A stretch of DNA of 64,000 nucleotides. Source: Batillaria attramentaria (taxonomy: Eukaryota; Mollusca; Gastropoda; Batillariidae). Each line of letters opens with the position of its first letter. Position 1 is the first letter of the stretch. A model generated the notes under the pieces. That model did not search any database and had not been told where the DNA came from. It saw only the letters and a program-made list of their open reading frames with translations. The stretch lies in assembly GCA_018292915.2 (NCBI GenBank), contig JACVVK020000541.1, positions 219,001-283,000 on the forward strand, written 5' to 3'. Shown here in pieces: positions 1-10,386 of this stretch. Position numbers and translations under genes: made by a program.

Positions 1-743
1 CTCTTACACGTTTCTCGTTTCCCCTGGCTGTGTAAAGCTTATCCGCTTGTATAACTTGTCCATCACAGTGGAGGATGTATCAAATGTGGCTGACTGGGCA
101 GCCTGAGAGATGGAATTGTGCTAAGCTGGACTATACAGTTAGGGTTGGCTACCGTATTTATCATTCTCCCCACTGCCCAAACGTATTGCAGCCCCAGTCG
201 TGTTCCACAGACTGCTCGGATACGAGGTCCATGCAGTTAAATACTGAATGACAAGTCCACATTTCGCGCAAATGTTATTAAAGTAAAAAGAAAAAAAAAA
301 ATGTTTATCACCAAATGAAAGTGGATGGCAGTTTTTATCATTCACAAAACACTACTAATATAAATACTTATTTTGAATATTATGAATTTTTAGTGAGATC
401 TCCAGCTTCCTGACACTACCTTCTCCCACAAGCTGAAATTAATGTTTGACATGAACATGCTCAGTAATATGGTTGTCTGAGGCAAAACAAATGCAAAATT
501 AACATTTCATTTATTCACCCTTATTACACTGTTCAGCTGTTTCATATCAACTGCAAGATTGTAAAAGTGATTTTCCAAGTGCAATATTAAATTCAGGACC
601 AAGAATATATAGGTTAATTGTTTCATTGCTTTTGTCTTTTAAATGGGCATACTGTCAGTATTATACTGTAGGCTTGCGCGTATACATGTAACACTGTTTT
701 AAATATAGGAAGAGAGAGGTGATTGAATACCGCCCTAATGGGC
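1..743. other. No recognised feature (left edge)
   Basis: Ordinary AT-rich non-coding sequence. Both strands were read for a further Ig-like exon of the minus-strand gene, which should continue in this direction. No phase-1 acceptor followed by a cysteine-containing frame was found. The short open frames carry no recognisable motif. Confidence 0.5.
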
Positions 744-748
744 AGATT

Positions 749-781
<33 letters not shown>

Positions 782-796
782 GGTGGGGGGGGGGGG
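744..796. repeat. (AG)n microsatellite followed by a G run
   Basis: About 35 bases of AG repeat, interrupted by one CG step, then a run of about a dozen G. The open frames through it on both strands are translated repeat. Confidence 0.95.
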
Positions 797-1231
797 AGGA
801 GGCATCTCTAGAGTTGCACACCAGTACAGCTGTACACTCTTCTATATAGTCAGGCTGCCCTGTATGCCACATTTGATACATCCTCGATGGTGGACATTTC
901 ATACAAACAGATCAAATTTACACAGCCTGAGGAAACGGGCAACTTGTGGGAGATGCACAAAGCACAAATCTCTTCAAAAGTGCCCATTTGCATGACATCT
1001 GCCAAACGTAAGTGTATGCATGGTTAATTTGCCTTTATGAAGACTATGTTAGAGAACTCACTTTCGCATGGCGACTGAGAACCCTAACACTTCACCAGAG
1101 TGAAGAGTGAAAACAAAATCAGCTTTAGGCTGTTAAAGTAGTTCATAATTTTTGTTTTGTTTTGTTTGTTTTTCGGTTAAAAATTGTCGTTCTGTCTGCC
1201 AGAGTAAATCCATTGTACATGATTAAACATA
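797..1231. other. No recognised feature
   Basis: Unique-looking non-coding sequence with no transposon end, tRNA box or convincing exon. Confidence 0.5.

Positions 1232-1314
<83 letters not shown>
1232..1314. repeat. Compound (TG)n(AG)n microsatellite
   Basis: About 56 bases of TG repeat run directly into about 27 bases of AG repeat. Confidence 0.97.
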
Positions 1315-1319
<5 letters not shown>

Positions 1320-1740
1320 AAAGTTGACTGTTAGGCCAAAGATCTGATTCCAAGGTTTTTGGTTAGGCTATGTGGTTGTGATAATGACTCTCCTCTTCTA
1401 AAATGGTATGACACGGTTTTCCGGCCTGGGAGCACTGACATATCAGTATCTAGTTCTTCTGAGACGCTAAGGCGCTGCAGGGCTTGACAACGAAACAGTG
1501 CGGAAAACCTGATACCAGTAAAATGCTACAGGCACCACCTGGGCCGGGGATTCTCCGGGGAAAGGGGGGGAATTCTGCAGGTGTACACTTACATGTATAC
1601 CTGAATAACAGTAAAGAATGTACTACTGCTTACAAATCTAATTTAAATGGAGAAATAGGACCCAGCACTGTTTTGTTGTTTTTGTGAAAAGTATGTTTGC
1701 TTATGGAGCTGACAAAAGCACCACACAGCAAAGAAAGGCG
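1315..1740. other. No recognised feature
   Basis: Non-coding sequence between two microsatellites. The plus-strand open frame at 1484-1687 lacks any recognisable domain. Confidence 0.45.
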
Positions 1741-1745
1741 TCCGC

Positions 1746-1904
1746 TCCCCCCCCCCCCCCCCCCCCCGCCCCTTCCCGGTACATGCTGATCCTTCTCAAC
1801 CAGCAGTCATCAGTGTGACTGCGAGTGAGATGTGCAGGTGTTGGAGACTGGGGAATGTGGTGTGGTGTGGTGGTGGTGGTGCTGGTGGTGGTGGTGGTGG
1901 TGGT

Positions 1905-1959
<55 letters not shown>

Positions 1960-1960
1960 G
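1746..1960. repeat. C run, then compound (TGG)n(TG)n microsatellite
   Basis: A C run lies near 1747-1767. After a short unique stretch, TGG triplets (about 1862-1905) pass into TG dinucleotides (to about 1955). Open frames on both strands here translate to Thr-His or Val-Cys repeats and are artefacts. Confidence 0.95.
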
Positions 1961-2107
1961 TAGCTGGTTGGATGTCGGTGCTCACTACTGTACTGTACCA
2001 ACAACAACAAAAACAAACCGTCGGCACCGCGGGCCTCTCGCACCGGAAAGGGAAAATGCAGTTGGCTGCACGTTAGAGTACGTTTACGTATTATGACTAA
2101 CAAGGAG

Positions 2108-2145
2108 GAACGGCCCCGTCCTACAAAGTTGTTTCTCCAAATTTC
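2108..2145 (-). repeat. Possible remnant end of the AAGTTGTTTCTC hairpin family
   Basis: The string CCCCGTCCTACAAAGTTGTT closely matches the subterminal sequence next to the hairpin at 3674-3703, but only one arm of the hairpin is present. It is short and could be coincidence. Confidence 0.35.
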
Positions 2146-2315
2146 ATTTTATTTTGTCTGTTTTGTTGTTATTGTTGCCGGTTCTCCCCTCTCCAAGTTC
2201 TACCAATGACACTAGATCCTCTACGACCTCGACCGATTAGTCACGTGACTGGGGGTGGAGCCGGGTGGGGGGAGAGAGAGACAGACAGAGAGAGAGAGAA
2301 AGTGAGAGAGAGGGT

Positions 2316-2481
2316 GGGTGGGTGTTTAGGAGTTTAACGTCCTTTTTCACCACGTAAGGGTGATATCAAAGACGGGGCAACGAGAGAAAGGCCAGCACAA
2401 ATATTTGGCCCAAGCCGGGATTCGAACTCTCGACCCGAGCATTGAAAGTCCAACGCTCTACCATTCGGCCACCCTGGCTCC

Positions 2482-2485
<4 letters not shown>
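2316..2485 (-). mobile_element. tRNA-derived SINE, minus strand
   Basis: Read on the minus strand from 2485, the first ~75 bases resemble a tRNA. A box A-like GGCCGAATGGTAGAGCG is followed about 30 bases later by the box B-like AGTTCGAATCC, as in an internal RNA polymerase III promoter. The anticodon stem does not pair well, so this is a SINE head and not a tRNA gene. The body continues through AAATATTTGTGCTGGCC and a stretch containing GATATCACCC. Another copy of head and early body is at 61611-61706 (plus) and a headless fragment is at 44925-45022, so at least three copies lie in the window. A GA microsatellite follows the head at 2486-2517. Confidence 0.85.

Positions 2486-2517
<32 letters not shown>
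2486..2517. repeat. (GA)n microsatellite
   Basis: Uninterrupted GA repeat abutting the 5' end of the minus-strand SINE. Confidence 0.95.
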
Positions 2518-2518
<1 letters not shown>

Positions 2519-2935
2519 CGTCAGTTCCGTGAACTAAACATTTGACGTCAGCCTCAGGCAGGTCGTCATACACAGACAGAGAGATGACGTCAATTCCGCG
2601 AACTAAACATTTTGAAGTCAGCCTCCAGCACTGCGATCGTCTGAGGAAGCTTGTTTATGTCTTGTGATTTCCCTGTTGGCTTTGTGGCTTCCCCGATTGA
2701 ATTATTTTTCACATAAAATCTGGAAGATCTAAAGGGCTGGTGAAATGTCGGAGGCAGTGACGATACTTGCTTATTTTGTCTGGGAACTAAGCGTTTGACG
2801 TCAGCTTCACACTGGTGGTATGACAGATAATGCTTGTGCATGTCTTGTGATTTCCCTGTTGCTTTTGTGACTTCTCTGGCTGAATTAATTTTTACATAAA
2901 ATCTGGAAGATCTAGAGGGCTGGTGAAACATGGAC
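2518..2935. repeat. Imperfect tandem duplication, ~183-bp unit
   Basis: The string ATGTCTTGTGATTTCCCTGT occurs at 2657 and again at 2840. ACATAAAATCTGGAAGATCTA and its surroundings recur at the same spacing. The lead-in GAACTAAACATTTGACGTCAGC also appears in variant form near 2530, 2598 and 2785. The minus-strand open frame across it simply repeats itself and is not evidence of a gene. Confidence 0.85.
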
Positions 2936-2944
2936 TAGAATACC

Positions 2945-3703
2945 TTGTATTGTACTTATGAAATCGAAAATTTGGAACTCTTTTGACCGGTGCTTTTCGC
3001 AGAAACTTGAAAAAGTTATGTTTATCTAAAAGTTCAGTTATTCTAAATGCTAAAGCTATAATAGTGCAGTAGTTCCTGTCATATGTGCAGTTGTCACACT
3101 AGACAAAAACGCCGGGATGATAAGTAATTTGCAGTAGTCTTTTCATAGATATTTGATCTTATGTGCAAACCACCCCTACCTCGGAAATATTTTTTTTTAC
3201 ACAAAACCAGTCAGAGCTACAGAGCTGTAGCACGAATACAGGCAGTGTGATTGGGTGAACTTCCAAAGTCTAGAAAATGAAGGAATTTGAACAACTTTTT
3301 CGACAAAATTCGTAACACGACCGATTTTTAAAAAATCGGCGATAACTCTTCTGAAAATGCGGCAAGCTAAAAATCGTGAAAGGTAGGTCTGGAGAAGGTG
3401 ATTTCCCATTTTATCTCAAAGTAAAAAGGCCTCCATCGAGGTGGTTTAGGAGATAGCCATCATTACATCCGTCCGCACACACACACACACACACGTCTCA
3501 CAACTCCCGCCAAAAAGAACGCAGCAACATAGTGTGCACGTCAAGTGTCTATGACGCAGGTTTCGTTACGTCACTATGTGCGTGAAAGTATGTATTGTGT
3601 GGAGAAACGTCACAGTCTTGTTTTGTATCACTGAAACTTGCTGCTGCGCGCAGCAAAATCTGCCCCGTCTCATAAAGTTGTTTCTCTATAGAGAAACAAC
3701 TTT
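2945..3703 (-). mobile_element. Hairpin-ended repeat, AAGTTGTTTCTC family, copy 1
   Basis: The right end (3674-3703) is a perfect 30-bp palindrome: AAAGTTGTTTCTC, central TATA, then its complement. Just inside is a stretch reading CTGCGCGCAGCAAAATCTGC. The same hairpin and subterminal sequence recur in opposite orientation at 44786-44850, which defines a family. The body contains GCGATAACTCTTC and an (AC)n block at 3475-3494. This matches the layout of the TGTTGTTTCC family (hairpin, GCGATAACTC body, microsatellite). The left boundary is my estimate. Confidence 0.65.
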
Positions 3704-4068
3704 AAAACATTTGCCATGGCATTTGTAGTGCGTTTAAAATTGTAGTCGCCAACGATTTGTGGAGATAACTTTTTATGGAGACATTTTCTTATAAATGTCA
3801 ATGAGGAAAAACAGTAGTCAGGCACCAGATAACGAAACGTGTCCGCGCAGGCACTCTAAACCAGAAATAGTGAGGCTGTGAAACTCACCGTGTTTTATTT
3901 TGTTAAAAAAGAATCACCGCAGACATAATAATGAAAAACGGTACTTTCTTGTGCCTTGCGCGTTTTGATTTTCCTAGCGAAGAATTGTCGTGTAACAGAT
4001 ACACTAAACTATAATAATAATAATAATGATAACAATAATTAGAGAGGAAAAAGTCTCCATGGATCTCT
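3704..4068. other. No recognised feature
   Basis: AT-rich sequence ending in an ATA/ATG-type low-complexity run near 4010-4042. Confidence 0.5.
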
Positions 4069-4984
4069 TGTGACATGGGTCAAGGCCATTCAAAAGAGTA
4101 TATTTGTAACAATCTTATCACTATCTATCATCACCTTGGGCCAAGGTCATTCAAATAAGATCTCATCAATGTCTATCATTATGCCATTGGACGCCTCTAG
4201 TATTTGTAGTTTCTCCAAAAACGGTAATATTGAAATGCACAACAGACAGCTTTAATGACCTTGACCTTGAGTCAAGGTCATTTGAAATGGCATGTATACA
4301 TAGGTCTTATCAATGTCTATTCGCACGCCAGGTGTGGTCCCTTTGCTGTTTGTTGTTTCTGAGAAAATGCCAATGTTAATGTTTCACAAAAATAACTTTT
4401 ACAGCCTTGACCTTGACACAAGGCCATTGAATATATTTGTATCTTTAAAGTTCTTATCAATGTCTATCATCATGCAAAGTTAAAACCTCTGGTATTTGTA
4501 GACTCCAAGAAAATGCCAATGTAAAATTTTCAAACGGACAGCTTTAGTGACCTTGACCTTCAGTCAAGGTCATTCAAAATGATATATTTTAAAAGGTCTC
4601 ACGGTTGTCGATTAGCATGCCAAAATGGGTGCGTCTGCTGTTTGTAGATTCTGAGCAAATGCCTATGTTAAGGTTTACTGCGGAAATGCGGAAAATAGCT
4701 TGTACGGCCTTGACCTTGACACAAGGCCATCGAATACATGTATATCTGAAAACTTCTTATCAACGTCTATCATCATGCAAAGTTTAAAACCTCTGGTATC
4801 TGAAGATCCCAAGTAAATGCCAATGTAAAATATTCAGACAAACAACTTTAGTGACTTTGACCTTATGTCAAGGTCATTCAAAATGATATATTTTGAAAGG
4901 TCTTACGGCTGTCTATCGGCTTGCCAGGTTTGGTGCCTCTGCTGTTTGTAGATTCTGAGAATGCCAATGTTAAGGTTTTGCGCG

Positions 4985-4986
<2 letters not shown>
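4069..4986. repeat. Tandem array, ~300-bp unit made of two ~150-bp halves
   Basis: Half-unit A carries TGACCTTGACCTT followed by TCAAGGTCATT and recurs near 4256, 4550 and 4853 (spacing 294-303). Half-unit B carries CCTTGACCTTGACACAAGGC and recurs near 4404 and 4708 (spacing 304). More diverged copies begin near 4075. A and B alternate, so the true period is about 300 bp. Each unit is an imperfect inverted pair of AAGGTCA. The array ends at the CA microsatellite. Confidence 0.88.

Positions 4987-4988
<2 letters not shown>

Positions 4989-5060
<72 letters not shown>
4989..5060. repeat. (CA)n microsatellite
   Basis: About 70 bases of CA repeat ending the tandem array. Confidence 0.97.
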
Positions 5061-5062
<2 letters not shown>

Positions 5063-5610
5063 CAGACAGACGACGGAGGATTAATTATTACATAGACTCC
5101 CATTGTTACACAAGGGAGCCAATAAAAATGAGTATTGCATAGTAGCCGCTTTACCCAATTTCATGAATCGGCTCAAAGCGTCGCGAACTGAACCCAACAC
5201 GCACATTTACGTGAATCACACGCATTCTCTCACACACTGGGGATAAACACATTACAATCACGTGGTGCAAAGGGTCAGCACAGCTATTTCAATTTCGGAA
5301 TTTAGAAATGCATTTATTTTTCTAGTTTGGAGGGGTTGAACATTTCGAAAGCAGGGTGGGGGGGGGGGGGGCCGGAGTACCCGGAGAGAACCCCAGACGA
5401 TCGGCTAGAATGAACGGTGCCCACCCCCCTCCCCCCGCAACGCGGTGTATTGGTGGTTTGAAGGTGTCCGAATTATTTATTAAGAGACAGCGATTTACGA
5501 GCAGAACGCATGATATTACATAGTTAGCAAAATCTGACAAAATAGCTTTTATCTTCCACAGAAAAATCGACAGTAAAATTAAAAATTGTCTCCTGCAGAA
5601 AATTCGCCCC
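5061..5610. other. No recognised feature apart from a G run
   Basis: Contains a G homopolymer near 5354-5371 and a C-rich stretch near 5424-5438. No transposon end or coding frame is convincing. Confidence 0.45.
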
Positions 5611-5611
5611 C

Positions 5612-5792
5612 TTCCAAAAAAAACAAAACAAAAAAACAAAACAACAACAACAACCCCACAAAACAAACAAACAACGACATACAAACAAACAAATACCCAC
5701 AAACAAACAAACAAACAAACAAAAAAAAACAAAAAACAAACAAACAAACAAAACCAACAAAAAAGAAAAAACAAAAAAAAAAACCCCAAAAC
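5612..5792. repeat. CAAA/ACAA-type low-complexity tract
   Basis: About 180 bases almost entirely A and C in CAAA-like steps. Open frames on both strands (Lys/Asn/Thr on plus, Phe/Val/Cys on minus) are low-complexity artefacts. Confidence 0.95.
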
Positions 5793-5849
5793 AGTAACAA
5801 CTGTAGTGATGGTTTGCACGATGTAGACAAAGAGTGGAACGGCCTAGCG

Positions 5850-6768
5850 ACAGAACGTGGACTGTTTTTCACAGTTTATTAAGCAAACTTCTAATCCTGT
5901 TTTCTCAGGAGCTCAGTTGGCTACCTTTAAACCTGTTTCTACTGACCAAGTTAAAGAAATCATTCTTAAGATGCCGAAAAAATCCTGTGAACTTGATCCA
6001 ATCCCTACAACACTTCTCTTCGACTGCCTTGATGAACTACTTCCTCTAGTGACATAGATAATAAATACTTCCCTGTCTTCTGGTCTTGTTCCTCAGTGCT
6101 TCAAACATGCTCTTATAAGACCCACACTTAAAAAATCTACATCTGAACATGAGGATCTAAAGAGTTATCGGCCGCTTTCTAATCTTCCTTTTTTATCGAA
6201 GGTTCTAGAACGCATGCATTGTCCTATCGCAACTATTAAATCATTTAATTGATCATAAACTTCTAGAACCCAACCAGTCAGCTTACTTGAAAGGTCACAG
6301 TACAGAAACAGCTCTGTTACGTGTAGTAAATGATCTTTTGAATGCCTCTGATAATGGTCAGGTATCCATCTTATCTCTACTTGATCTATCAGCTGCTTTT
6401 GATACTGTTGATCACATTATCTTACTTCAAAGACTCTCCACCTCATTTGGCTTGTCTGGCAAGGTACTTTCCTGGTTCGCTTTGTATTTGGGAAATCGTA
6501 CACAAACCGTCTCAGTAAATGGCATTAGTAATTCTACATCTCTGCCTGTGCGCTATGGAGTTCCCCAAGGCTCGGTCCTTGGTCCTATTCTCTTCACATT
6601 ATATATGAAACCCCTCAGTTCTGTTTTTACACTCACAAATATCTCATACCACTTTTTTTGCTGATGACTCGCAGCTGCATAAATCTTCTACTGATTTACC
6701 TGACCTTATTACTGAAGTGTCCTCTTCAATTGAAGCGGTGGAAGAATGGTTCAGTCAGAATAAATTAA
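5850..6768 (+). pseudogene. L2/CR1-type LINE reverse transcriptase, first half
   Basis: The core of a non-LTR reverse transcriptase, 5'-truncated with no endonuclease. It runs in broken frames through SCELDPIPTTLL (about 5985), a PLSNLPFLSKVLER block (about 6172-6212), LLDLSAAFDTVDH with the first catalytic Asp (about 6376-6415), GVPQGSVLGP (about 6558-6590), and FADD with the catalytic Asp pair (about 6657-6668, after a frame change). The sequence stops in the middle of the NKL motif at 6768, where a hairpin-ended element begins. It resumes in frame at 8592. At least three frameshifts or stops separate the pieces, so it is dead. The clade call rests on these motifs and on the 3' tail near 9460. 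Confidence 0.88.
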
Positions 6769-6859
6769 CAAGATGGCCACTGACCAGCCCAATATGTTGT
6801 TTCCATTTAATCACCTGCTGTCGTCACGGTCGTTCTTTTGTAATGCCATGTATACGGGA

Positions 6860-6861
<2 letters not shown>

Positions 6862-6918
<57 letters not shown>
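6862..6918. repeat. (CA)n microsatellite
   Basis: About 55 bases of CA repeat followed by TCTC repeats, inside the hairpin-ended element. Confidence 0.97.
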
Positions 6919-6919
<1 letters not shown>

Positions 6920-7207
6920 CACTCTCTCTCTCTCTCAATGGAAACAACTGACCGGGCTTGTCAGACCAATCTTGGTTTTGGAAGAGAGACGTCAAGTTGT
7001 TTTCTTTGAAATCTATGACGTTTTCCTCATTGGGATGACGCATAATACATTTGACGTAATAACTTTGACTCGGATACAATTCTTGCAATGAAAGCAGCCC
7101 CATGAAAATTGAAGTGTTGCTGCTGCGCAGTGTAAAGATCGAATTTATACCGGCTCAATGTGTTTAACAGACAAGTCTGCGCGGCGAACGTTTTTTCACT
7201 ATGTGTT

Positions 7208-7256
7208 ATGTCTGCTGCGCGCGCGCGCACACAGACACACACAGACATACGCGCGC

Positions 7257-7289
<33 letters not shown>

Positions 7290-7290
7290 G
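7208..7290. repeat. (GC)n, (CA)n and (CGCA)n alternating tract
   Basis: Alternating purine-pyrimidine sequence made of GCGCGC blocks, CACA steps and a run of ACGC tetramers. Such tracts are prone to Z-DNA. It lies inside the hairpin-ended element. Confidence 0.93.
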
Positions 7291-8317
7291 ACTTGCGCGA
7301 GCCGCGTTTGTGCATGTGCTCCATTGAGACCTATGTGGTGTTCTCTCACTCTACTATGCTATTGAGTGAGAGTCAGTGGGAAAAACAAAGCTCACTACAT
7401 CAATGAAACTCCCGCTTTCCCCGTCTACAAATAGAGAACTTCCGAAAAGTGACGACACACCCCCACGTCAATCAAACATGACGTCCGCAAACTGACGCTG
7501 ATACAGTTTTGCGTCAGTGCGCGTGTGCCTTTTCTGCGATGTTTGTGAGGCGTGTGGCTTGTGTAAAGGAAATGTGCTTCGAGTACAAATTTTCGAGTCA
7601 ACTGACGACAACGGCTGCAGTGAATTTTTCTAATTTTTTTGTATATTTTTTATGGCACCCCAGGCTCATTATCTATGTATAGTAGGAGCGATTTTGAGAT
7701 CTAAAGTGTGTTCACCAGCACTTTCATCAGGTACGGTTTACGCCAAAAGTATAAAAGCGACAACCTCCAAAATTCACTCAGTTGAGAGTCCGTATTCATG
7801 CTATCTATGTCCCAAAAATGGAGCGGTTTAGGTAAATATTACGCCTTTAAACGCCAGAAAGCCACCTTTTTTTGAAAAGGGCGATAACTCGCAAATCATG
7901 TGTGCAATCGTACCTGGATCGGGCCTTCTATTCAACAATCTTGATTCATTTAGAAACCCCAAATTTGAAATCGATCGGTTCAGTATTTTCGGAGAAATAG
8001 GCATCTGAACTGGGTTCACATGCAATGTCAACTCAGGCTCGGTTTACATGAAAACTATAAGAGCGACCATTTTCTAGTAGTGAATCAATTCAGAGTCCGT
8101 ATTCAAGCTATCTACTGCCAAAAAATTGAGTGATTTAAATAAATATTACGCCTGTACACGAAAGACAACCAACTTGTCTCAAAAGGGCGATAACTCCCAA
8201 ATCACTTAAGCAATCATCACACGCTTGAATCGTCTAATGTAACATTTTGATAAATTTGGATACCCCAAATTTGAAGCCATTCGGTTAAGTATCTTCGAAG
8301 AAACGGGCCCGGACACA

Positions 8318-8320
<3 letters not shown>

Positions 8321-8378
<58 letters not shown>
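8321..8378. repeat. (AC)n microsatellite
   Basis: About 57 bases of AC repeat. The equivalent position in the copies at 27.5 kb and 61.9 kb holds a shorter TG/CG-type repeat, so this site is a length-variable internal microsatellite of the family. Confidence 0.97.
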
Positions 8379-8379
<1 letters not shown>

Positions 8380-8591
8380 GGCACTCAGTGAGGAGGAGAA
8401 GCGCGTTCGGAACAGCATACATGCCAGCATCGATGACGCAGGTTTTCTTACGTCATTGTCAGAGTTACACTTGCATAATCGTCTCTGCGGGAGATCGGCA
8501 GTGACGTGCGTTTGTACCACAGATGCTTGCCTATGAACGTGGAAATTTTAGCCCGTCCTATTATGTTGTTTCCATTACTATGGAAACAACA

Positions 8592-9485
8592 TAAAAATGA
8601 ATGAAGAGAAGACAGAGGTCTTAGCCACTGGTATCAGCCAGAACCTTAAGAAAACAATCTGCACAATCACTCAACATCTTTAATATTAGTGTACCATTTT
8701 CTAAGACAGTGAAGGATCTAGGAGTATTCCTGGATGAGTGTCTCACAATGGATGCACAGATAAATCATCTGTGTAAAATTCTCTACATCCAAATTCGGAA
8801 ACCTAGCAAAATACGTCCTTTATTAACCATAGATGCAGCAAATAAACTTGCAACTTCATTCATTCTGTCTAGATTAGATTATTGCAACTCTCTCTTGGCT
8901 GGTTTACCTGATGACAAAATTCGCCGACTGCAGCGAATTCAAAATTGTGCTGCAAGACTAGTCTTGAAAAAAAGAAAACGGGAAAGGTCTACTCCTTTAT
9001 TAAGAAGCCTTCACTGGCTTCCTATATAAGAGCAAGAATTGAATACAAAGTATCAACCATTTGCCACAGAGCTTTCCATAGCAATGACTTACCCAGTTAC
9101 ATACATGATTTACTTGTGCCATATATGCACCATCCAGGAGTCTTCGTTCTGAAAATTCAAATCTTTTGTCTGTACCTCGATATAAATTGCATAACTATGG
9201 TAGGCGTTCTTTTTTCATTTTCGGTCCACAACTTGGAACAAGCTGCCATTATCTTTAAGATCAATAAAATCAGAAAGTTCATTCAAAGGCCATCTAAAAA
9301 CTTACCTATTCATTGAGTTTTCACTATCCTGACTGTTGATCTTTTGTCAGTTTTTCATTCTGGGGTATTCCTCGTTATTGCATATTGCTTTTTGACTGTT
9401 TTTATTGTCTGTTAAATTTTCGTTGGCGCTTAGAGCATGTAATCTTACATGAATATGCGCTTTATAAATAAAATTATTATTATTA
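8592..9485 (+). pseudogene. L2/CR1-type LINE, second half and 3' tail
   Basis: Continues the LINE at the codon where the hairpin-ended element interrupts it (KMNEEKTEVLATG, from about 8595). Next come MKDLGVFLDECLTM (about 8709) and the C-terminal SRLDYCNSLLAGLP ... RIQNCAARLV ... LRSLHWLPI block (about 8868-9027), typical of L2/CR1 elements. A frameshift near 8985 moves the rest to another frame. The 3' end is diagnostic: TATGCGCTTTATAAATAAAA followed by an (ATT)n tail at 9470-9487, as in L2-type LINEs. No flanking duplication was found because the 5' end is missing. Confidence 0.88.
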
Positions 9486-9487
9486 TT

Positions 9488-9652
9488 TCACAAAATTCGT
9501 GTGCAGTTGGGTTTTAACTAATTAAAGACAAGTCACAGGCTAAAAATACACGCCTCATTTTGAGTTCAGATTCTCGGGCTGGGTGGGGAGCTGTTTCAGT
9601 ATGTTATCTCATGAGGCCAAATCGCTGTTTCTGACAGAACAAATTTACTCAC
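9488..9652 (-). other. Intron after the last visible exon of the Ig-like gene
   Basis: Follows the splice donor GTGAGT at 9652-9647 (minus strand). No further exon is recognised before the L2 LINE. Confidence 0.6.
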
Positions 9653-9827
9653 CAACATTGAGAGGTCCATACACTGTAGATGTAGCGCCAGGGTAGACAA
9701 CCGCCTTGTAGTACTTGTCAGTAGTGGATACATCAGTAGAGGAGAATGTACACGTCCCCGTCCGGTATCTAGTGTCAGCGTGAGCACTCGTGCTGTAGGT
9801 TGTCGTGGCCACACTCACTGTCTGGGA
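9653..9827 (-). CDS. Ig-like gene, exon 4 (second half of Ig-like domain 2)
   Basis: Minus-strand exon bounded by an acceptor (GTGTACAG ending at 9828) and a donor (G then GTGAGT). It is 175 nt: it enters in phase 0, matching the exit of the exon at 38897-39036, and leaves in phase 1. The frame reads SQTVSVATTTYSTS ... YRTGTCTFSS ... YYKAVVYPGAT ... GPLNVG. This continues the strand pattern and supplies the Cys (TGTC) that would pair with the Cys in the previous exon. Together the two exons make one phase-1 to phase-1 Ig-like unit, the same phase class as the single-exon unit at 43556-43882. The phase-1 exit predicts another exon to the left, not seen here. Reading-frame, phase and splice evidence are direct; Ig-like is inferred. 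Confidence 0.75.
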
Positions 9828-9829
9828 CT

Positions 9830-9837
9830 GTACACAG

Positions 9838-9873
<36 letters not shown>

Positions 9874-9888
9874 ACGCACGCACGCACA
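9830..9888. repeat. (CA)n/(CGCA)n microsatellite next to a splice acceptor
   Basis: On the minus strand this GT-rich repeat lies directly upstream of the exon 4 acceptor, where a polypyrimidine tract would be expected. Confidence 0.93.
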
Positions 9889-10386
9889 GTATCAATGCTT
9901 GTTGGTTTTCATGTTGTCTGGTCTTCAATATCATCGTTATCTAGTGGAAAAGGACGTGAAACCTCTGAACAGTCAATATGTAAAGAAGTGGCATTTTTGT
10001 TGTGAATGTTTTTGTGTATAAGCTTTTCATAAATATTGATAATCTTATCTGTGTCCGAAAGAATAGTGAGAGGCAAGAAGAACGTCAATGCTATAATTAG
10101 TGTTGTTTTCAGTCCCTTCGTACCACAATATTTGAGTGATAACGGGCTGACCCCACGTTTCTGTGGCGTCAGTGTCCTCCTATTCGGGCCATCAGGGACA
10201 TAATTTTCAGCTGGATTATTATTTGTGTTGTAGTTCGTGTTTTTATTTTTTCTTTCGGAGTATACCAGATCTGGGCAGGGAACAGTGTGTGGATTACCAG
10301 TGTGGATACTCTCTAGATTTAGCGGAAAGTTTGGGTTAGTAGTTTTCTTTGGAAAAAAATGTTTCATAAAGTTTCATTTTATGATT
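9889..10386. other. Intron sequence with a short dispersed repeat
   Basis: Positions 10117-10166 (GTGATAACGGGCTGACCCCA and flanks) recur at about 80% identity at 44650-44697 on the same strand. The minus-strand open frame 10367-9909 across this repeat contains a hydrophobic stretch but no splice or domain evidence, so I do not call a gene. The last 19 bases (10368-10386, AAAGTTTCATTTTATGATT) match the sequence after the A-tail of the Tx1/L1-like LINE and are read as its left target-site duplication. Confidence 0.5.

Larger units (their letters stand above)
6769..8591 (-). mobile_element. Hairpin-ended element (TGTTGTTTCC family), copy 1
   Basis: Read on the minus strand it starts at 8591 with TGTTGTTTCCATAGTAATGG, one arm of a hairpin whose complement follows at once. 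It ends at 6769 with GGGCTGGTCAGTGGCCATCTTG. The same termini bound the copy at 27279-32123. Removing 6769-8591 plus a 3-bp TAA (6766-6768 and 8592-8594) rejoins the L2 LINE frame, so both ends and a TAA duplication are supported. Inside are two segments containing GCGATAACTC, an (AC)n block (8321-8378), a CG/CA block (7208-7290) and a (CA)n block (6862-6918). No long coding frame is present. Confidence 0.85.

Noticed and set aside
2408..2485. tRNA gene (also 36285-36356, 46160-46258 and 61611-61682)
   Set aside because: Box A and box B are present but the anticodon stems do not pair and each is attached to a repeated body; these are SINE heads.
9909..10367. 152-codon minus frame with a hydrophobic stretch as a further gene exon
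   Set aside because: It overlaps a dispersed repeat and lacks good splice signals; its end runs into the LINE target site.
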